Source: Saprospiraceae bacterium (lineage in GTDB: Bacteria > Bacteroidota > Bacteroidia > Chitinophagales > Saprospiraceae). Taken from it: a DNA stretch of 41,561 nucleotides. Both the position numbers and the translations under genes were made by a program. The notes under the pieces were generated by a model that was not told where the DNA came from, did not search any database, and was given only the letters and a program-made list of their open reading frames with translations. The stretch spans positions 1-41,561 of the forward strand of contig JABDKX010000167.1 of the NCBI GenBank assembly GCA_013001975.1. The letters are read 5' to 3'. The first letter of the stretch is position 1, and each line of letters starts with the position of its first letter. Of the stretch, positions 35,462-41,561 are shown piece by piece.

Positions 35462-35473
35462 AATCTTTGCATC
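35462..35473 (+). promoter_or_regulatory. Near-consensus -7 element followed by GCATC, upstream of the TonB-dependent receptor
   Basis: AATCTTTG matches TAnnTTTG at 7 of 8 positions and continues into CATC. It ends 20 bp before the ATG at 35489 and shares the octamer TTTGCATC with the elements near 23688 and 28807. Confidence 0.45.
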
Positions 35474-35488
35474 ATAACTAAATACGAA

Positions 35489-37945
35489 ATGAAACTTAAA
35501 CTAATTCTATTCTTTACACTTTGTTTATGTCTTAACCTAAATGCCCAATTCCCTGGGTTTGGAGGTGGAAATAAAGGTCCAAAAATTAAAGGTAAAATCA
35601 CAGGCCAGGTAATTGATTCTATAACCAATTCTCAAATTGGATTTGCGACTGTTGTTTTAACAAAAGCCGGAAAAACTAAAGAAATCAATGGTGTTTTAAC
35701 CGAAGAAGATGGTAAATTTAAATTGGCAGAAGTCACTACTGGCAAATATGATGTCATCATTTCATTTCTTGGTTACAATGAAAAAAGAATATCTGCAGTA
35801 GAACTCACACCTAAGGATCCTGACAGCGACTTGGGATCCATTTACTTAAGTCCTACAGATTATATGCTTGATGCAGTTGAAGTCACTGAAAAGCGATCAT
35901 TATTCGAATCAAAAGTTGACAGAATCGTTTTTAACGCAGAAGATGATTCATCCATTGCAGGTGGTGATGCGACTGAAGTTTTAAGAAAAGTTCCTAACTT
36001 ATCTGTCGACTTAGATGGTAATGTATCTATTCGAGGTTCACAAAACGTCAGAATCCTTATCAATGGCAAACCTTCAGGTATGTTTTCCAGCAATGTATCT
36101 GAAGCACTCAAAATGTTTCCAGCTGATCAAATTAAAAAAGTTGAAGTGATTACTTCACCAGGTGCAAAATATGATGGTGAAGGCAGTGCGGGAATTATAA
36201 ATATAATTACCAAAAAAGAAAATATCGAAGGTGTCGCTGGATCAATCAATGGATCTGCAGGAAACAGACAGAACAGTCTTTTCACCAATTTAAACATCGG
36301 TAAAGGAAGATTCGGTTTTACAACAAACGCTTCTATATTTTACTCAATTCCGATTGATGCGAATAACTTCTTTCTTCGAACACCTTTAAACTCAGTTGAT
36401 ACTTCTTATTTCTACGAAGGTGTAACTAATACTTCAAGATTAGGATTTAACGGTTCAGTGAGTGCCTTTTATGATTTCAATGCATATAACGCAATCAACT
36501 CATCTTTTTCTCTGAGAGGGTTTGGTTTTGATCGAGATGGTACTGCCTCTGGACAAATCTTATCGAATAACTTTTTAAGAACAAATGTAGGGGATAACTT
36601 ATCTAGTGGTTATGATTGGAATACCGATTACACCAAAAAATTTGAAGGCAATGATAAACAAGAATTAACTTTTGCAGTTCAGGTTTCTGGAAATATTCAG
36701 AATCAAGAAAATTTAGTTGAAGAAACAGGATTCTTGACAAGAAATGAGCAAATTAAAAACGATGGAGATAATTTAGAATTAACAGGTCAGGTCGACTATG
36801 TTCACCCTATTGGCAATTCTAACAAATTAGAAGTTGGTACAAAAGCAGTTATTAGAAGAATAGATAGTGATTCACAATTTTTAGAATTCGCTAATAATCA
36901 ATATATTCTTGATGAAACAAGATCAAATGTCTTCTTGTATGATCAAGATGTTTATGCGGGATATGCTTCTTATAATTTCTTTTGGAAGAAACTAAACTTC
37001 GTCACAGGTTTAAGATATGAGAGGACTGAAATTGGGGGAGAAGGCAGAGAAGAAGCACAAAATTTCAAAAATGAATACCAGAATTATTTACCAAATTTTG
37101 CTGTGTCAAAATCATTGAAAGGATTTAAAACTTTGAAGTTTAATTTCAGTAAAAGAATTCAAAGACCTAGTTTGACCTATATCAATCCATTTGTTAACAC
37201 AACAGATATTGGAAACATTACAGTTGGTAATCCAATCATTCAGCCAGAATTGACCGACCAATATGAAATAGGATATAACAGTAACTTATTTGGAATTACT
37301 TTCTTCAGTACATTTTACTACAAAAAAACGACAGCAATCATAGAGCAAATTACGGTGACTCAAGATCAGCTTTCATTAACAACATTTAATAATGTTGGAG
37401 AAAATAATTCATTTGGTATGAACATATTCACTACGAAAAGTGTAGGTAAATTTACGTTACGAGGCGGCGGTGACATTTATACTTATAATGCCACTGGAAT
37501 AATAGAAAATAAAGAAGTGGCTAACAGTGCATTATCTTATAGATTATTTACGAGTGGAGAATTTGCAATTACTGGAACATTAAAAGCAGATTTCTTTGGA
37601 TTTTTTCAAGCACCTTCATTTACACTACAAGGGGAAAATCCCAGTTTTTCCATATTTGGTGTAGGCTTTAGAAAAGACTTCAAAAACTCTAGTCTTGGTA
37701 TAAGAATTATTGAACCATTTGCTGAATTTAAAAACTTTGATTCTGATATTCAAGGAAATGAATTTAATCAAACTTCTAGTTTCCAAATACCATTCAGATC
37801 TTTTGGAATCAATTTTAGATATAAATTTGGTAAGGTTGACTTTAAAGAAAGAAAATCAAAAATCAAAAACTCAGACCAAAAACAAGGTCAAGACCAAAGT
37901 GGCGGTCAAGGTGGTGGCCAAGGTGGCGGAATGGGTAATGGATAA
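35489..37945 (+). CDS. TonB-dependent outer-membrane receptor (carboxypeptidase-regulatory/plug/OMP_b-brl_3 type)
   Basis: This is an 818-residue protein. A signal peptide (1-20) is followed by a glycine-rich start (FPGFGGGNKGPK), a carboxypeptidase-regulatory-like domain (about 37-121), a plug domain (about 127-245; VLRKVPNLSVDLDGNVSIRG, KKVEVITSPGAKYDGEGSAG) and a long beta-barrel (about 250-795). The final 25 residues are a Gln/Gly-rich tail (QGQDQSGGQGGGQGGG) with no usual barrel-ending aromatic at the very C-terminus. Family members import or bind ligands at the outer membrane with TonB energy; no SusD partner lies nearby, so a glycan utilisation role is not supported. The ligand is unknown. 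A terminator follows. Confidence 0.92.
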   Translation: MKLKLILFFTLCLCLNLNAQFPGFGGGNKGPKIKGKITGQVIDSITNSQIGFATVVLTKAGKTKEINGVLTEEDGKFKLAEVTTGKYDVIISFLGYNEKRISAVELTPKDPDSDLGSIYLSPTDYMLDAVEVTEKRSLFESKVDRIVFNAEDDSSIAGGDATEVLRKVPNLSVDLDGNVSIRGSQNVRILINGKPSGMFSSNVSEALKMFPADQIKKVEVITSPGAKYDGEGSAGIINIITKKENIEGVAGSINGSAGNRQNSLFTNLNIGKGRFGFTTNASIFYSIPIDANNFFLRTPLNSVDTSYFYEGVTNTSRLGFNGSVSAFYDFNAYNAINSSFSLRGFGFDRDGTASGQILSNNFLRTNVGDNLSSGYDWNTDYTKKFEGNDKQELTFAVQVSGNIQNQENLVEETGFLTRNEQIKNDGDNLELTGQVDYVHPIGNSNKLEVGTKAVIRRIDSDSQFLEFANNQYILDETRSNVFLYDQDVYAGYASYNFFWKKLNFVTGLRYERTEIGGEGREEAQNFKNEYQNYLPNFAVSKSLKGFKTLKFNFSKRIQRPSLTYINPFVNTTDIGNITVGNPIIQPELTDQYEIGYNSNLFGITFFSTFYYKKTTAIIEQITVTQDQLSLTTFNNVGENNSFGMNIFTTKSVGKFTLRGGGDIYTYNATGIIENKEVANSALSYRLFTSGEFAITGTLKADFFGFFQAPSFTLQGENPSFSIFGVGFRKDFKNSSLGIRIIEPFAEFKNFDSDIQGNEFNQTSSFQIPFRSFGINFRYKFGKVDFKERKSKIKNSDQKQGQDQSGGQGGGQGGGMGNG

Positions 37946-37955
37946 ATATTAAAAG

Positions 37956-37991
37956 AAGAGGGTTGCTACCATACAACCCTCTTTTTTTTAA
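37956..37991. terminator. Rho-independent terminator between convergent genes
   Basis: Ten-bp arms AAGAGGGTTG (37956-37965) and CAACCCTCTT (37974-37983) enclose an 8-nt loop and are followed by a T-run on the plus strand. It ends the TonB-dependent receptor transcript. The minus-strand side has only a short A/T tract, so function for the convergent gene is less certain. Confidence 0.88.
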
Positions 37992-39775
37992 TTTAAAATT
38001 TTAATCTCATCTTCAGTTATATGCACCGTCCTCAAAACTTCTCCCCTATCAAGAATATCTCCATCTGCGTTTTCTAACCTCAAAACGCCTCTTGGACAAA
38101 CCGCAGCACAGACACCGCATCCGACACAACTGCTCCTGATAATATCCTGACCACGTTGCGCATATGACCTGACATCGATTCCCATCTCACAATACGTTGA
38201 ACAATTACCACAAGAGATACATTGCCCTCCATTTGTGGTAATTCTAAATCGGCTTTTAAATTTCTGAACCAATCCTAAGTAAGCTGCTAATGGACATCCA
38301 AATCGACACCACACTCTATTACCCATAATCGGATAAAATCCTGTTCCTACAACTCCAGAAAATCCAGCACCTATTAAGAATCCATACCATGATTTGACGT
38401 TGTCGCTATTTAAACCTAGTAAGGTATTACTCCCTGTGAAATAATGATACAAAACCAATATGGTCATGATGACAGCTGCTAATAATACACCATGAATGAT
38501 GAATCGTTCGTACTTCCATGCTCTCAAACTTTTGTCTGATAACTGTCGGAATGGATCTCCCATCGTTTCCGCCAATCCGCCACATCCACAAACCCAACTG
38601 CAATACCATCGCTTGCCAAAAAAATAAGTTATCACCGGTACACCTATCAGAATAAGAAGAATACCCCAACCCAACATAAAAATGCCCAGCGATCCACTTG
38701 ATGTTAATTCCTCTAAATTGTACTTAAAGAAAAAATCATAATCTAAAGGCCAAATATTTTTAAAATCAAACCAAGGTTGATTCAGCCGAACCAATATTTC
38801 TGGTATTAAAAAAGCAAATGCTGTTTGAAAAAACATCACTGACAAAGTTCTGACTTGTTGGTATTTATTATGTCTGTACTTCGAAATCATCCGAATACCC
38901 ATGACAACAACAATAATAGAATACATCAATCCATATAAAAACCAATTGCTGGCCGCATTGCCACTCAACGATTCACTAATCGGACTGACCATGACAATCC
39001 AGTTATTAATATAAGCTGGTGCCCAATACAATAGAATATAAAATCCAATTAAATAGGTTCCTGCAATAATGCCTAGCCACCCAAGATCAACTGGAGAAGC
39101 ACTTCTAGCTGGTGTGTTTTCCTTTGAATTCTCGCGATAAAAAACCAAGTAAGAAATCAGTCCCGCTATTACCAATGTAACTATAGGCCAAAATGCATTT
39201 TGCAATTTTAAAAAGCCAAAAATTATAATGCCAAAAATAGCCACCATTAAATATCCTAATCGTGGTTTAGATGTCAATCCTCTCGTTAAACTGTTATGGT
39301 AAATGCCGTTGTTTTTTATACCAACTGTTTCACTAAATTTTGGAATAATAAACAGTAATCCTCCTATAATTGCTAATCCAAATGTAAGTAGAAAAAACAA
39401 CCAAGGATTATCTTGTACTGGACCCATTGCCGTAGCTTTGACAACACTATTGGTATATTCCGTTACTTTCCAAGATCCCAATTTGTAATCCCATTCTCCG
39501 ATACCGTCAGGAATGCCACTTTTAGATTTTTCTTCTAGTGATTTAGATGCTTGATTTAAAACGTTTTTAAATTTTGAAATAAAGACAATGCTGTTCATCT
39601 CAGAATTTAAAATACCTTCCTTTTCAGCGATATCTAATATTTCGTTTTTATGATATTCATTGGAAATCCCGATATTTTGACTTGTCAAATTTTGTTTACC
39701 AAGACCCAGCATTAATGTAAAAATCAATAATGCAGCAACGAATAATATAATGCCTATTTTTTGAATGACGTTCAT
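37988..39775 (-). CDS. NosR/NapH-like polyferredoxin membrane protein (4Fe-4S)
   Basis: This 595-residue integral membrane protein has an N-terminal helix (about 7-25), an extracytoplasmic segment (about 30-122) and at least eight further helices. Conserved cysteine pairs at helix ends, YCSWVCGCGG (392-398) and VWCRFGCPLAAY (490-494), match the NosR/NapH/CcoG-type CxxxCP motifs. The C-terminus carries two [4Fe-4S] ferredoxin sites: CISCGNCSTYC (Cys519, 522, 525, 529) and CVGCGVCAAVCP (Cys550, 553, 556, 560). It should pass electrons across or along the membrane. No nos, nap or cytochrome oxidase genes are nearby. The gene follows the flavoprotein gene after 17 bp, so the flavoprotein is the probable donor. 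Confidence 0.9.
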   Translation of the reverse strand: MNVIQKIGIILFVAALLIFTLMLGLGKQNLTSQNIGISNEYHKNEILDIAEKEGILNSEMNSIVFISKFKNVLNQASKSLEEKSKSGIPDGIGEWDYKLGSWKVTEYTNSVVKATAMGPVQDNPWLFFLLTFGLAIIGGLLFIIPKFSETVGIKNNGIYHNSLTRGLTSKPRLGYLMVAIFGIIIFGFLKLQNAFWPIVTLVIAGLISYLVFYRENSKENTPARSASPVDLGWLGIIAGTYLIGFYILLYWAPAYINNWIVMVSPISESLSGNAASNWFLYGLMYSIIVVVMGIRMISKYRHNKYQQVRTLSVMFFQTAFAFLIPEILVRLNQPWFDFKNIWPLDYDFFFKYNLEELTSSGSLGIFMLGWGILLILIGVPVITYFFGKRWYCSWVCGCGGLAETMGDPFRQLSDKSLRAWKYERFIIHGVLLAAVIMTILVLYHYFTGSNTLLGLNSDNVKSWYGFLIGAGFSGVVGTGFYPIMGNRVWCRFGCPLAAYLGLVQKFKSRFRITTNGGQCISCGNCSTYCEMGIDVRSYAQRGQDIIRSSCVGCGVCAAVCPRGVLRLENADGDILDRGEVLRTVHITEDEIKILN

Positions 39776-39792
39776 CTTAATTTTACTGGTTG

Positions 39793-41148
39793 TTATTTAG
39801 ATAAAAAGGAAAGTACTTTATTCAAACCACGTTTTGACTTCAATGTAATGGATTGACCTGTTTGATTATTATATGTATCAATCAAGTTCTGTTCATACAT
39901 CTTACAAAATTCAGGATCAAAATTGGCTAATGCTAAATTCTGAAGTACCTCTTCAATATGTGTTTGATTGAGAATCCACTTTTCGCAAACTTCATGCCTG
40001 TAACGAATTCCAAATAGGTTAAACCCTAATACAACTTTCGATGATTTATCATAGTTTATTCTAATTGACTTTTCATTATCATCATGTTTCCAAAACAGAG
40101 TTGCCATGTCTTCAGGCATCTGAGCTGGCACATCACCGTAGACTTGATATTCTATGTCAATAAACTTTGCAGAGTTAAACCACAAACCTGGGTCATAGGC
40201 TACTTTCTTATCGCAGATATTATAAGCGACTGTCTCCCCCATCATTCTTCCCGTGTACCAAATGGCTTCGACGCCTCTTCTTCCTGTGTTTGGATTTTCT
40301 AATTCAGCACAATCCCCTATAGCATAAACGTTAGGTTTGTTTGTTTGAAGATGAGCGTTTACTTTAATTCCTCGTCCTATATCCAATCCAGATTCTTTCA
40401 ACCAACCCACATTGGGACTCACACCCGCTGTCAAACCTACATAACCACAATCAATTTGTTCGCCCGATTCTTTAACAACTACGCCACAAGCAGTTCCAGT
40501 TCCATCATCCTTTATTTCACCAAGGTTTACGCCCAAGCGCAAATCGATGTGATTCTTTTTAATGTGTTCACTGACCATTTGAGATTCTTCCGCTGGTAAT
40601 ACATTGTTCCAATAACTTTCTTCCCGCACCAACATCGTAACAGGAATATTTCTGGAATGGAACATCTCTGCCATTTCAATACCAATCAAACCCCCACCAC
40701 AAATGACTGCCCGTTTCAAGCCTTTGCTGTAGGCTTCCATATTATGAAGGTCTTGCAAATGGTACAAACCACTGACAGCTTTGAGATCTTGACCTGGCCA
40801 ACCAAACATATTTGATTTAGATCCGAGCGCTAAAACCAATTTGTCGTATTTGACGGCCTCTCCTTTTTTTAGCGAAAGTGTATTGTTATCAAAATCAATA
40901 GCATCGACATGATCATGAATGAGTTCAATTCTATTTTTTTTCCAAAACCAATCTTCATATGGCTTGGTATCTTCATAGCGCATATGCCCCATGTAGATAT
41001 ACATGAGTGCTGTGCGACTAAAAAAGTGTTTGCTTTCGGATGAAATGATGGTAATTTTTTTATCGCTTAGTTTGCGCACCCATCGAGCGGCTGTGACGCC
41101 AGAAATACCATTTCCAATAATTACAACATGATCCATATGACTATTCAT
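39793..41148 (-). CDS. NAD(P)H/FAD-dependent oxidoreductase (rubredoxin/ferredoxin-reductase-like)
   Basis: This 451-residue class I pyridine-nucleotide:disulfide-type oxidoreductase lacks a CxxC redox disulfide. FAD binding is shown by IIGNGISG (about 10-17) and the C-terminal VYAIGDCAEL; NAD(P)H binding by VICGGGLIGIEMAE (about 148-161). A SRTALMYIYMG segment near 44-54 is typical of rubredoxin- or nitrite-reductase-type members. The start is taken at the ATG at 41148; a second ATG four codons in is equally possible. Together with the Fe-S membrane protein 17 bp downstream it forms an apparent two-component electron-transfer unit: NAD(P)H to FAD to Fe-S clusters in the membrane. The terminal acceptor is unknown. 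Confidence 0.9.
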   Translation of the reverse strand: MNSHMDHVVIIGNGISGVTAARWVRKLSDKKITIISSESKHFFSRTALMYIYMGHMRYEDTKPYEDWFWKKNRIELIHDHVDAIDFDNNTLSLKKGEAVKYDKLVLALGSKSNMFGWPGQDLKAVSGLYHLQDLHNMEAYSKGLKRAVICGGGLIGIEMAEMFHSRNIPVTMLVREESYWNNVLPAEESQMVSEHIKKNHIDLRLGVNLGEIKDDGTGTACGVVVKESGEQIDCGYVGLTAGVSPNVGWLKESGLDIGRGIKVNAHLQTNKPNVYAIGDCAELENPNTGRRGVEAIWYTGRMMGETVAYNICDKKVAYDPGLWFNSAKFIDIEYQVYGDVPAQMPEDMATLFWKHDDNEKSIRINYDKSSKVVLGFNLFGIRYRHEVCEKWILNQTHIEEVLQNLALANFDPEFCKMYEQNLIDTYNNQTGQSITLKSKRGLNKVLSFLSK

Positions 41149-41506
41149 TAATTAACCATTGTAAGTTAGTAATATATCTAGAAACCATTTGTAAAATAAT
41201 TTCTTCCGTCTTTTAAATGACGTTCGGGTAATTTAATTAATAGTTGAGGCAACCTATCATATTAGCTATTACACAGAGGTTCACAAAGCAGCGCAGAGTT
41301 ACACAAAGTGAAACACTTTATTCAATTTAGATAACATTCTTCTCTCTGTGAAACTCTGTGCCATTCTCTCTGTGAATCTTTGTGCAACCATTTAAGTTAC
41401 TTGTCCATAATATATTTCTCCAACATATTAAACTCTCCACATTGCAGCAAATACCCAGAATTAAGTTGTAAATTAATGCTGAAAACACTTGAAAACCCCT
41501 AATAAA
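41149..41506. other. 358-bp intergenic region
   Basis: It contains the CACAGAG-type inverted repeat (41271-41385) and otherwise AT-rich sequence. I see no exact TAnnTTTG element for either divergent gene. Confidence 0.5.
41271..41385. repeat. CACAGAG-family inverted-repeat element
   Basis: The left arm (41271-41308) has units ACACAGAGGTTCACAAAG, CAGCGCAGAG and TTACACAAAG. The right arm (about 41344-41385) has the inverse units CTCTGTGAAACTCTGTG and CTCTGTGAATCTTTGTG. The arms pair imperfectly over about 40 bp around a spacer of about 35 bp. Repeats of this CACAGAG/TTCACAGAG type recur in Bacteroidota intergenic DNA, from memory. No ORF is present. Confidence 0.65.
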
Positions 41507-41561
41507 ATGAATTTATCAAAATCCTTAATTGTTGCTTTTGTATTAAGCAGTATCAGCATTA
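41507..41561 (+). CDS. 5' end of an unidentified secreted or membrane protein (cut by the window edge)
   Basis: An ATG at 41507 opens a frame that stays open to the end of the window and reads MNLSKSLIVAFVLSSISI, a good signal-peptide or anchor start. It is divergent from the flavoprotein gene. Only 18 codons are visible, so no function can be proposed. Confidence 0.5.
   Translation, partial: MNLSKSLIVAFVLSSISI

Noticed and set aside
35489-37945. TonB-dependent receptor as a SusC-type glycan transporter in a polysaccharide utilisation locus
   Set aside because: There is no SusD gene, glycoside hydrolase or hybrid regulator nearby, and the domain architecture is the OMP_b-brl_3 type rather than SusC.
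1-41561. Mobile element or genomic island
   Set aside because: No transposase, integrase, tRNA-bounded junction or phage gene was found; the only repeats are small intergenic ones.

Overview
The window looks like a low-GC chromosome segment from a member of the Bacteroidota, most likely a marine or environmental Saprospiria-like lineage. The evidence is: a secreted multi-repeat protein with SprB-type repeats and a C-terminal type IX secretion (T9SS) sorting domain; a TonB-dependent outer-membrane receptor of the carboxypeptidase-regulatory/plug/barrel type; an ECF sigma factor coupled to a membrane-spanning barrel protein; TAnnTTTG -7 promoter elements; and an almost complete absence of Shine-Dalgarno sequences. 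I see no rRNA, tRNA, CRISPR array, transposase or phage gene. The genus cannot be fixed from the sequence alone.

Region 1 (1-12.4 kb, all minus strand) is dominated by a tightly packed nine-gene operon for tryptophan breakdown through kynurenine and 2-aminomuconate. In transcription order it reads: FAH-fold hydratase/decarboxylase, IclR regulator, tryptophan 2,3-dioxygenase, 2-aminomuconate semialdehyde dehydrogenase, ACMS decarboxylase, kynureninase, kynurenine 3-monooxygenase, RidA-type 2-aminomuconate deaminase and formate-tetrahydrofolate ligase. Gaps are -11 to +40 bp. Two enzymes needed to join the steps, arylformamidase and 3-hydroxyanthranilate 3,4-dioxygenase, are not in the window. 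The formate-THF ligase at the end suggests that formate released from N-formylkynurenine is captured into one-carbon metabolism. A 7+7 bp palindrome just upstream is a candidate IclR operator. A patatin-barrel protein with its own promoter and the start of a further secreted protein follow downstream.

Region 2 (12.4-20.1 kb) has a GT-C type membrane glycosyltransferase converging on a four-gene minus-strand set: terC, a DEDDh exonuclease, a Cys-containing lipoprotein and a di-haem cytochrome c peroxidase/MauG family lipoprotein. The last two resemble an MbnP/MbnH pair. A Crp-family regulator and pckA diverge from a 324-bp intergenic region holding a perfect 16-bp palindrome and two 22-bp direct repeats.

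Region 3 (20.1-31.5 kb) has the 1107-residue T9SS cargo protein with an N-terminal CxxCH, a dipeptidyl peptidase IV family enzyme coupled to smpB, an ECF sigma factor with a trans-envelope partner, and a ParC-like topoisomerase subunit.

Region 4 (31.5-41.6 kb) has a cytoplasmic patatin, a TPR membrane protein coupled by TAATG to an anchorless TonB-C-domain protein, a TonB-dependent receptor, and a two-gene electron-transfer unit (rubredoxin-reductase-like flavoprotein plus NosR/NapH-like polyferredoxin membrane protein). It ends with a CACAGAG-type inverted-repeat element and the first codons of a secreted protein.

Taken together, the genes describe an aerobic heterotroph that degrades peptides and amino acids (DPP IV, tryptophan catabolism, PEP carboxykinase) and has the surface machinery typical of gliding or particle-associated Bacteroidota.
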